From NCBI GenBank assembly GCA_017577925.1, contig PKQU01000020.1, positions 1-16,255 on the forward strand: 16,255 nt of DNA. The letters are read 5' to 3'. The position numbers and the translations under genes were made by a program. This DNA comes from Bacillota bacterium (GTDB lineage: Bacteria; Bacillota; Bacilli; Calditerricolales; Calditerricolaceae). The notes below the pieces were generated by a model. It was not told the origin of the DNA. It ran no database searches and saw only the letters and a list, made by a program, of their open reading frames with translations. This document shows positions 7,340-13,147 of the stretch, piece by piece. Position 1 is the stretch's first letter. The number at the start of each line of letters is the position of its first letter.

Positions 7340-8635
7340 ATGGCGCCTCACGCGCACGTGGTGCTCTCCCTGTCCGACCACCGGTGGCATGTGATCCGTC
7401 CCACCCTCCCATTGTCCGGCCGGCCCCTCGTGGCCGGCGCCCTCGACCAGCCGTGGCCCGCTGACGTGCACAGCCGCTGGCCGGCCGACGCCCCGTCCGG
7501 CTCGCGCCACTGGCGCAGCCGCATCCTCCTCGACCCCCAACCCGAGCGCATCCGCATCGGCCCGTTTTTGGGCATCCTCACCCTGCGCGATGCCCAGGGC
7601 CGCTTGCGCGGAAACCACGGCCATTTGGCGGCCATCTGCCAAACAGCACGCCGGCTCGGGGGCATCGCCTTCGTGTTTACCCCGGACGACGTGGACCGCA
7701 CCACCATGACCGTCACGGGTCGGCTGCCCCATCGCGGCAGATGGATCGAGGCCCCGCTCCCGCTGCCCCACGTGGTGTACAACCGCATTCCCTATCGCCA
7801 GTGGGAACAACGGCCCGGCGTACAAGCCTTCCTCACGTGGCTGACGAAACGCGTCCATCTGTTCAACCGCAGCTTCTTTGACAAATGGCAGCTCACGCAA
7901 TGGCTGGGCACCGCCAAATCCTTGCGCGCCCTCCTCCCCGACACGGCGCGCGCCACCCTGGGGACGTTGCGCGCCTTTTTGGCGCGCTACCCGACGGTCT
8001 ACCTCAAACCGTGCGGCGGAAAAGCCGGCGTGGGCATCCTGCGCGTCACGAAAACCCCCGCAGGCTATGAAGCGATTGGGCAATCGACCAACGGGACGCG
8101 GAAGACCGCCGTTTTCCGCCGCTTTGAAGAGCTGGCATCCTGGTGCCGGCGGTGGATCGGCGACGTGCCGTATCTGATCCAGCAAGGCATCGAGCTGGCG
8201 AATGTCAACGGGCAGCGCTTCGACCTTCGGGCACTCGTGCAAAAGGATGGCAGCGGCCAGTGGCAGCTCACCGGCGTCGGCGCTCGGGTTGCACCCGCGG
8301 GCGGCATTACCACCCATGTGCCCCAAGGCGGGCACATCGGCAACCCCCGTCTCCTGCTGGCACGGGCGCTCCCGTCCCAAGCGGCTTTCCACGTTCAGGA
8401 CCAGCTCAGAGCGGTGGCCCTAGCCGTCGCGCGCACCCTCGAACGGCACATGCCCGGTCTGGCCGAGTGTTCGATGGACTTTGGGGTCGACCGCCACGGC
8501 AAGCTGTGGTTCTTTGAGGCCAACGCCAAACCGATGACCTTCGACGAACCAACCATCCAGCGTCGCGCCCTGGAAACGCGCATCCGCTACGCCCAATGGG
8601 CCGCCGGCTTTCGCACTGGAGGCACGCCGCAATGA
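7340..8635 (+). CDS. YheD-type ATP-grasp protein, divergent copy 4 of 4
   Basis: This 431-residue YheD-type protein has the most divergent N-terminal domain, which is shorter and proline/arginine-rich up to the RIGPFLGILTL motif (72-82). ATP-grasp elements are DKWQLTQWL (181-189), VYLKPCGGKAGVGILRV (220-236), PYLIQQGIEL (277-286) and FDLRALVQK (294-302). ITTHVPQGG (323-331), AECSMDFGVD (375-384) and FEANAKPMT (392-400) follow. The usual ELG(I/F)D before the metal-binding strand is ECSMD here, though the aspartate is kept. The 49-base gap from copy 3 is the only real gap in the array. It carries an excellent GAAAGGAGGA binding site (7325-7334), so this gene probably has its own strong initiation. 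The stop overlaps the GNAT start by 4 bases. Confidence 0.9.
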   Translation: MAPHAHVVLSLSDHRWHVIRPTLPLSGRPLVAGALDQPWPADVHSRWPADAPSGSRHWRSRILLDPQPERIRIGPFLGILTLRDAQGRLRGNHGHLAAICQTARRLGGIAFVFTPDDVDRTTMTVTGRLPHRGRWIEAPLPLPHVVYNRIPYRQWEQRPGVQAFLTWLTKRVHLFNRSFFDKWQLTQWLGTAKSLRALLPDTARATLGTLRAFLARYPTVYLKPCGGKAGVGILRVTKTPAGYEAIGQSTNGTRKTAVFRRFEELASWCRRWIGDVPYLIQQGIELANVNGQRFDLRALVQKDGSGQWQLTGVGARVAPAGGITTHVPQGGHIGNPRLLLARALPSQAAFHVQDQLRAVALAVARTLERHMPGLAECSMDFGVDRHGKLWFFEANAKPMTFDEPTIQRRALETRIRYAQWAAGFRTGGTPQ

Positions 8636-9108
8636 AGATCCGTGTGGTCACCCCCGCGGAGTGGCCGCGGCTGCGCCCGCTCGTACTCGCATTGGTGCAT
8701 CGCCACGGGGACCGACGCATCACCCACCGCGCCATCCGCTGGCTGCGCGATCTGAAACCCAGTGAGCTCAACCAGCCCGGTACCCTCATTGTCCTTGCCC
8801 GAACGGATAGAGGCAGGATCGCCGGATGCCTTGCCGCCAAAGACTTCGGGCGGAGTGAGTCGCTCATCGTCGTCCACTCCGCCTGCCGCCGGCGCGGCAT
8901 CGCCAAGGCCCTGACCGCCGCGGTCATCCGCCGCCTCGGCAAACTGTATGTCCGTGTCGCTGTGGACAATGTCCCCAGCCTGAAAACCTGCTTTTCCCTC
9001 GGCATGGTCGCCTTTCACCTGTTCACCGGCCCCACCGGAAAGCCGACACTGTGGCTCGGGTGCGGTGACTGGCGGCCAGAAGACGTGGACACGTCGAGAC
9101 ACGCGTAA
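8632..9108 (+). CDS. GNAT family N-acetyltransferase
   Basis: This 158-residue protein has the GNAT fold. The acetyl-CoA loop is HSACRRRGIAKAL (82-94, matching R/Q-x-x-G-x-A). The downstream motif VDNVPSLKTCFSLGM (111-125) has the usual N-x-x-S and late G. The N-terminal part (WPRLRPLVLALVHRHGD, 11-27) is the variable acceptor-binding region. The ATG overlaps the last ATP-grasp stop (ATGA, 8632-8635), with GGAGG at 8618-8622, so the two are coupled. GNAT-fold enzymes acylate amines, and some relatives transfer amino acids. Paired with four ATP-grasp ligases, it could cap or extend the product. Acceptor and acyl donor cannot be read from the sequence. It is the last gene of the array, and a terminator hairpin follows 33 bases later. 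Confidence 0.87.
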   Translation: MKIRVVTPAEWPRLRPLVLALVHRHGDRRITHRAIRWLRDLKPSELNQPGTLIVLARTDRGRIAGCLAAKDFGRSESLIVVHSACRRRGIAKALTAAVIRRLGKLYVRVAVDNVPSLKTCFSLGMVAFHLFTGPTGKPTLWLGCGDWRPEDVDTSRHA

Positions 9109-9141
9109 AAACCCCACTGGGAACAGCCGTTCAAACGAAAA

Positions 9142-9169
9142 CGCCCTCTGCCGTAAATGGCAGAGGGCG
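9142..9169. terminator. Intrinsic terminator shared by convergent genes
   Basis: A perfect 11-bp stem (CGCCCTCTGCC 9142-9152, GGCAGAGGGCG 9159-9169) with a 6-base loop lies between the GNAT stop and the NlpC/P60 stop. On the minus strand it is followed by TTTTCG, which fits termination of the NlpC/P60 transcript. On the plus strand the T tract is weak (TGGCTTTG), but the stem is strong enough to stop or protect the ATP-grasp array transcript. Confidence 0.8.
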
Positions 9170-9178
9170 TGGCTTTGC

Positions 9179-9904
9179 TCACTGGATCACACGCTTGGCC
9201 GTCACGGCCGTACGCACCCAGTAGCCGGAGAAGCTGGAATACTGGACGCCGCCGCGCGGAATGGCGTGCAGGATTTTGCCGTTGCCCGCGTAGATGGCCA
9301 CGTGGTCGATGCCGGCACGGGCCGACGACGTATCGAAGAAGATCAGGTCACCCTTCTGCAGGGCATTCAGCGCGACGGTGCGGCCCACTTGGGCTTGCTG
9401 CCGCGAGCTGCGCGGCAGGGTGATGCCGTTTTTGCCGAACACCACGCGGGTGAACTCCGAGCAATCGAAGGCACGATCACGCGCATAGTTGGCCCCGAAC
9501 TTATACGGCGTGCCGAGATACTTCTCGCCGGTGGCGATGATGGCGTCAGCCAGGGAGGCATGGCGCGGGCCTGGCGTTTCCGCTTTCGGCGCGGCCGGTT
9601 TCGTCGGAGTGGTGGAAGGTGTCTCCCATGTCGACGAACCGTTCGTCGAAGTGGACGGTGCCGATCCTGCCTTTGGCGTCAGAGCCGTCGTCGGCGAACC
9701 GTTCGTCGAGCTGGTCCCCGTGGAAACCGTACCGTTGTTGACGGAAACAAAGGTTCCGGGTTTTCCGGTTTGCGACGTTACCGATTTCCAAATCTCTTCA
9801 ACGGATACCGCTCCCGCGCTGGGCACCATCATCGAAAACGTCAAACCGGTGGTCAGACAGATTGCCCCAACCGTCTTCAGCATCGTTCGTGCGCGGTTGC
9901 GCAC
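9179..9904 (-). CDS. Secreted NlpC/P60 family cell-wall endopeptidase
   Basis: This 241-residue exported peptidoglycan hydrolase probably cleaves D-glutamyl-diamino acid bonds in stem peptides, as NlpC/P60 enzymes do. A signal peptide is clear: basic start (RNRAR), hydrophobic core, and an S-A-G-A-type cleavage site near residues 29-32. A ~75-residue linker rich in Ser, Thr, Pro and Gly follows (about 43-115), with no recognisable LysM or SH3 wall-binding domain. The catalytic domain covers about 117-241, with C148 in FDCSEF, H201 in IDHVAIYAG and H213 in ILHAIPRGG. The GTG at 9904 was chosen because a perfect AAAGGAGG sits 6 bases upstream and the signal peptide then begins correctly. ATG codons further upstream would include that binding site in the protein. 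Confidence 0.9.
   Translation of the reverse strand: MRNRARTMLKTVGAICLTTGLTFSMMVPSAGAVSVEEIWKSVTSQTGKPGTFVSVNNGTVSTGTSSTNGSPTTALTPKAGSAPSTSTNGSSTWETPSTTPTKPAAPKAETPGPRHASLADAIIATGEKYLGTPYKFGANYARDRAFDCSEFTRVVFGKNGITLPRSSRQQAQVGRTVALNALQKGDLIFFDTSSARAGIDHVAIYAGNGKILHAIPRGGVQYSSFSGYWVRTAVTAKRVIQ
9635..9709. repeat. 15-bp direct repeat inside the Ser/Thr-rich linker
   Basis: CGAACCGTTCGTCGA occurs at 9635-9649 and again at 9695-9709, exactly 60 bases (20 codons) apart. Both copies encode S-T-N-G-S in the linker of the NlpC/P60 protein. The in-frame spacing suggests that the linker grew by tandem duplication. Each copy also carries a short internal palindrome (CGAACCGTTCG). Confidence 0.6.
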
Positions 9905-10129
9905 GCTATCCCTCCTTTGCATTTTCATGGCATATTCGTGCCCTCCGCATCCTCCGAACCGGAACGACCGGAAGGCTTGTCCCATCCGTTTGGGAAGGTT
10001 TGTCCCGTCAGCCAGGAAACAGCAGGACCGCGCCGACAGTTCCAAGGTACCATACCCCTTTCGCCAAACCAACCCAAAAAATATGGAAATTAAATGGAAA
10101 ATAATTCAGCAGAAAAATGTATAATTTTT
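9905..10129 (-). other. Upstream region of the NlpC/P60 gene
   Basis: The non-coding stretch between the small orphan gene's terminator and the hydrolase start has two parts. The half near the gene (9905-10060) is GC-rich and contains the direct repeat. The distal part (10075-10129) is strongly AT-rich and is the likely promoter. I found only weak -35/-10 pairs there on the minus strand, for example TTTTTC, 17 bases, TTTAAT (10117-10089), so no promoter is claimed. A long leader of about 180 bases is implied. Confidence 0.4.
9970..10006. repeat. 14-bp near-identical direct repeat upstream of the NlpC/P60 gene
   Basis: GGAAGGCTTGTCCC (9970-9983) and GGAAGGTTTGTCCC (9993-10006) differ at one position and lie 23 bases apart, about two helical turns. 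They sit about 65-100 bases upstream of the gene's GTG, in its untranslated leader or promoter region. This could be a paired operator or part of a structured leader. No known riboswitch consensus was recognised. Confidence 0.5.
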
Positions 10130-10165
10130 TATCAAAACAAAAACGGGCTCTGCCTTGGGAGCCCG
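10130..10165 (-). terminator. Intrinsic terminator of the 63-residue orphan gene
   Basis: On the minus strand a 7-bp stem (CGGGCTC / GAGCCCG, 10165-10159 and 10150-10144) with an 8-base loop is followed directly by TTTTTGTTTTG (about 10143-10133). This is a textbook Rho-independent terminator, placed 46 bases after the stop of the small gene. Confidence 0.85.
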
Positions 10166-10210
10166 CCAATCGCGAGGGCAAACCACGTTTTCCCGGTGCA
10201 ATGGGTGTCC

Positions 10211-10402
10211 TCAACACCAACCGAGGTCGCAATTCTCGGCGTACGCGGACGTCGGACGTCCCCCGTTCTCCCCGCGGGGATCCGTCACGGGCAACAAGCG
10301 GCAGATCCCTCGCGCGTCACACACGAATTTGCCGACCACCCGTTCGTCCTCGTACAGCAGAATCGACCCCTTTTCGAGCTTGGCCAACAGTTTCCGGTCC
10401 AT
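10211..10402 (-). CDS. Small 63-residue protein of unknown function
   Basis: I do not recognise this family. The protein is soluble, with no signal peptide or membrane segment. It begins MDRKLLAKLEKGSILLYEDE and continues with RVVGKFVCDARGICRLLPV. Two cysteines (C28 and C34, as CDARGIC) recall a small metal or disulfide site, and two more lie in the last ten residues (ENCDLGWC). It looks real for three reasons. An excellent AAAGGAGG binding site (10417-10410) lies 7 bases before the ATG, a plausible sigma-A promoter lies upstream, and a clean terminator follows. The N-terminal strand pattern (GSILLYEDERVVGKFVCD) suggests a small beta-barrel fold, which is a guess. Confidence 0.75.
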   Translation of the reverse strand: MDRKLLAKLEKGSILLYEDERVVGKFVCDARGICRLLPVTDPRGENGGRPTSAYAENCDLGWC

Positions 10403-10435
10403 CCAAACCCCTCCTTTCGCAGTTCCTCTGCTCTA

Positions 10436-10464
10436 ATTTAAACAAATTCCTTCTTTAGAATCAA
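10436..10464 (-). promoter_or_regulatory. Candidate sigma-A promoter of the small orphan gene
   Basis: On the minus strand, TTGATT (10464-10459), a 17-base spacer and TTAAAT (10441-10436) give a reasonable vegetative promoter, with the -10 33 bases upstream of the ATG at 10402. It lies in an AT-rich island between spoVR and the small gene. The rest of the 117-base interval holds only an imperfect GC-rich hairpin after spoVR (around 10496-10512) without a T tract. Confidence 0.5.
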
Positions 10465-10519
10465 TATAAATTCAGTCCCACAAAGCGGATGTACCGTCCC
10501 GCGGGGATGGGCACCCGGT

Positions 10520-11944
10520 TCACAGAAAGCGGCGATGGACCTTTCTGCCGTCATACGTAAACAGCACACCGCGGTTTTCCACCACCGTCTCCAGATGGAC
10601 AGAGCGCCCCCACAGCTGGTACACGTAGGGAAGCGTCTTCTCCACGTACTTGAGGTCCAGTTCCACCCCTTCGTAATGGTGCTTGAGGTACAGCTCGCCG
10701 TTGCGCAGGTAATCGCCGTCCTGCACGGTGATGTAAGGAAACCCGCCGTTGATCCGCAGCGCGACGAGCTGGTCGCGCACCGTCTCCCACGCCTTGTCGG
10801 TGATCACCCAGTCGTTTCCGGATTTCGCGTACAAATAGAGGTCCAGTTCCTCCACAAGCTCTTTGGTCAAGTAGTCGCGCAGGAAGGACGTGTCGGAATC
10901 CAGCTCGCGCACCTCGAAGATTTTCCGCCGCCCCTGGCCCGGTTTGCGCCCGAAGCGCCGCTGCTCTTCCTCGGTGGGATGGTCCCAGCGCCGCTCGATG
11001 TCCTCGAAGATGCGGTAACCCAAGAGATACGGGTTAATGCTGGTGCGGGAGGGTTGGATGACGGCGGCGTGCAAACGGGCGTACTCGATGATCTCGTCCT
11101 CGGTGAGGTCCAGCTCGCGCATGATGCGGGTGTGCCAATAGGTGGCCCACCCCTCATTCATGATCTTCGTCTCCAACTGCGGCCAGAAATAGAGCATTTC
11201 TTCGCGCAAAATGGTAAGGATGTCGCGCTGCCAGTCCTCGAGAACGGTGCTGTACTCCTCAATGAACAACACCAGATCCTTTTCCGGCTCGGGCGGAAAT
11301 TTTCGTTTCTTGATGGGTTCGCGCTTCGCCGCGCGCACCTCTCCCGTTTCATCCAGTTTCCACAGGTCGTCGTAGGGTGTGCGCGGCTTTTTCGGCTCTT
11401 CCGACAACGGCGGCTCATGCCGTTTCCACCGCAGCTTGGGCCGCAGGAGGCTCGGATCAATGTGCTCCTGAATGGCCAGCGCCGCGTCGAGAAAGCGCTC
11501 CACTTCCAGTTTGCCGTACTGGATTTCGTAGGCGCGAATGCGCTCCGCACTAGCCGCCATGCTTTCCACCATGTCGCGCTTGGTGTTGGCAAAGCGCACG
11601 TTGTTCTTGAAAAAATCGCAGTGGGCCAACACGTGGGCAACAATCAGTTTGTTCTGGATGAGGGAATTGCCCTCAAGGAGAAAGGCGTAACAGGGGTTGG
11701 AGTTAATCACCAACTCGTAGATCTTCGACAACCCGAGATCGTACTGCAGTTTCATCCGGTGAAAGGCCTTCCCGAAGCTCCAGTGCGAAAAGCGCGTGGG
11801 CATGCCGTAGGCGCCGAAGGTGTAGAGGATATCGGCCGGACAGATCTCATAGCGCATCGGATAAAAATCAAGGCCAAAGCCTTTGGCCACTTCGGTGATC
11901 TCGGCGATGGCCCGCTCCAACGCCCGCTTCTCGTCGTCGCGCAT
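10520..11944 (-). CDS. spoVR: SpoVR family protein (stage V sporulation protein R)
   Basis: This 474-residue protein matches SpoVR in length and conserved blocks. ICPADILYTFGAYGMPTRFS (34-53) runs into HWSFGKAFHRMK (54-65). YELVINSNPCYAFLLEGNS (76-94) leads to LIVAHVLAHCDFFKN (100-114), and NEGWATYWHTRIMREL lies at 263-278. The conserved histidines and acids are all present. A charged, proline-rich insert lies at about 165-225. SpoVR affects spore cortex formation in Bacillus subtilis, and its homologue YcgB accompanies YeaG/YeaH in enterobacteria; its biochemistry is not settled. The ATG at 11944 follows GAGGAGG. The gene lies 27 bases after yhbH and is the last of a three-gene operon. Confidence 0.95.
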   Translation of the reverse strand: MRDDEKRALERAIAEITEVAKGFGLDFYPMRYEICPADILYTFGAYGMPTRFSHWSFGKAFHRMKLQYDLGLSKIYELVINSNPCYAFLLEGNSLIQNKLIVAHVLAHCDFFKNNVRFANTKRDMVESMAASAERIRAYEIQYGKLEVERFLDAALAIQEHIDPSLLRPKLRWKRHEPPLSEEPKKPRTPYDDLWKLDETGEVRAAKREPIKKRKFPPEPEKDLVLFIEEYSTVLEDWQRDILTILREEMLYFWPQLETKIMNEGWATYWHTRIMRELDLTEDEIIEYARLHAAVIQPSRTSINPYLLGYRIFEDIERRWDHPTEEEQRRFGRKPGQGRRKIFEVRELDSDTSFLRDYLTKELVEELDLYLYAKSGNDWVITDKAWETVRDQLVALRINGGFPYITVQDGDYLRNGELYLKHHYEGVELDLKYVEKTLPYVYQLWGRSVHLETVVENRGVLFTYDGRKVHRRFL

Positions 11945-11971
11945 CCGGATCGCCTCCTCGCGCGCACCCCG

Positions 11972-13111
11972 TCAATTCGCTGTTTGCGGATTGCTGAAGA
12001 ACGTCTTAAGGGCCTTGTACACGTCGGCCTTCTCGCGGATGATGCAATGGACGAACTTGGGATCCTTGATGTGCCGGTAGGCCGACATCAGGGTTGAATG
12101 TCTCTGGTACTGGTTGACCTCCGCATAACCGAACAGGTTGCACCGGTTGATCAGCTCCTTCACCAGGCGCACACAGCGCTCGTTGTCGGAGGTCAGGTTG
12201 TCGCCGTCGGAGAAATGGAAGGGATACAGGTTGTACCGGGAAGGGGGATAGCGTGTGTCGATAATTTCCAGCGCCTTGCGGTAGGCGGACGAGCAGATTG
12301 TGCCGCCGCTTTCCCCCTTGGTGAAAAAGGCCTCCTCCGAGACTTCCTTCGCCTCCGTGTGATGGGCGATGAAGACGATCTCCACCGACTGGTATTTGGT
12401 GCGCAAAAAGCGGGTCATCCAGAAAAAGAAGCTGCGCGCACAGTATTTCTCGAAGGTGCCCATCGACCCGCTGGTGTCCATCATGGCGATGACGACGGCG
12501 TTGGTGTGGGGGCGAACCACCTCTTCCCATGTCTTGAATCGCAGGTCGTCGACGGTGATGCGGAAGGGCTTGCCGGCTAGGGCGCTGCGCTTGAGGGCCG
12601 TCAGGAGGGTGCGTTTCTTGTCGATGTTGCCCATCAGCCCCTTTTTGCGCACGTCGTTCCACCGGATATCCTCGACGACGAGGTTCTCCATCTCTTTCTG
12701 CTTCAGGTTGGGCAGCTCCAGCTCGGCAAAAAGCATCTCCTCGATCTCCGCCACGGTGATCTCCGCTTCATAGTAGTCATCGCCGGGCAGGTCCCCGGCC
12801 CCCTTCCCCTTGCCCGGTCCTGCCGCCTGGCCGTCCCGCGCGATAACGTCTCCCACGCGGGACTTGCCGTTGCCCTGGCCAACATGCTGCTGTTTCTGCC
12901 AGTTGTACCGGAAGCGGTACTCGTCGAGACTGCGGATGGGAATCTTGACGACGTCACGGCCGTTCGACAGGATGATGCTCTCCTCGGTGATCAGGTCGCC
13001 GAGGTTTTCACGGATGGCCTCTTTCACCTTCTCCTGATGGCGCATTTGATCCTGATAGCCTTTGCGGTGGAGGGACCAGTCGTCCTTGGAGACGATGAAT
13101 TCCGGGTTGAT
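11972..13111 (-). CDS. yhbH: YhbH/DUF444 family VWA-domain protein with apparent ATC start
   Basis: This is a 379-residue member of the DUF444 (YhbH/YeaH) family. The conserved N terminus NPEFIVSKDDWSLHRKGYQD lies upstream of the first ATG (13045) and is in frame. The segment MSNGRD-like LSNGRDVVKIPIRSLDEYR follows, then a glycine-rich linker with HVGQGNGKSRVGDV. The C-terminal VWA-like domain carries the metal-site motif MMDTSGSMG (about 210-218). No ATG, GTG or TTG exists between the prkA stop and the conserved block. A perfect AAAGGAGGG (13127-13119) sits 7 bases before ATC at 13111-13109, so ATC is the likely start. It lies 36 bases after prkA and 27 before spoVR. It is known to work with the PrkA kinase in the enterobacterial YeaG/YeaH pair. 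Confidence 0.93.
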   Translation of the reverse strand: MNPEFIVSKDDWSLHRKGYQDQMRHQEKVKEAIRENLGDLITEESIILSNGRDVVKIPIRSLDEYRFRYNWQKQQHVGQGNGKSRVGDVIARDGQAAGPGKGKGAGDLPGDDYYEAEITVAEIEEMLFAELELPNLKQKEMENLVVEDIRWNDVRKKGLMGNIDKKRTLLTALKRSALAGKPFRITVDDLRFKTWEEVVRPHTNAVVIAMMDTSGSMGTFEKYCARSFFFWMTRFLRTKYQSVEIVFIAHHTEAKEVSEEAFFTKGESGGTICSSAYRKALEIIDTRYPPSRYNLYPFHFSDGDNLTSDNERCVRLVKELINRCNLFGYAEVNQYQRHSTLMSAYRHIKDPKFVHCIIREKADVYKALKTFFSNPQTAN

Positions 13112-13127
13112 CGCGGTTCCCTCCTTT
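13112..13127 (-). promoter_or_regulatory. Ribosome binding site that fixes the atypical yhbH start
   Basis: On the minus strand AAAGGAGGG (13127-13119) is followed by AACCGCG and then ATC. The 7-base spacing is ideal for initiation at ATC 13111. No standard start codon lies within reach, and the next ATG is 22 codons further on, with no comparable binding site and after the conserved family block. Confidence 0.75.
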
Positions 13128-13147
13128 CTGAGCCAGTCTGCGCCACC

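Noticed and set aside
5653..8392. Long minus-strand open frames (554 and 475 codons) under the ATP-grasp array
   Set aside because: They are antisense to copies 2-4, have no binding sites or recognisable domains, and show the biased composition of shadow frames.
9905..10072. Longer start for the NlpC/P60 protein (ATG 9928 or further upstream)
   Set aside because: The perfect AAAGGAGG at 9917-9910 would then be coding, and the signal peptide would be buried behind a long non-hydrophobic extension.
10120..10125. TATAAT on the plus strand
   Set aside because: There is no matching -35 and no plus-strand gene downstream. It lies next to the T tract of the opposite-strand terminator.
9905..10129. 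Cyclic di-AMP (ydaO-type) riboswitch in front of the NlpC/P60 gene
   Set aside because: This gene class often carries one, but the remembered conserved blocks (a GGTACGGAGGAACC-like core and GAATC) are not present in the leader.
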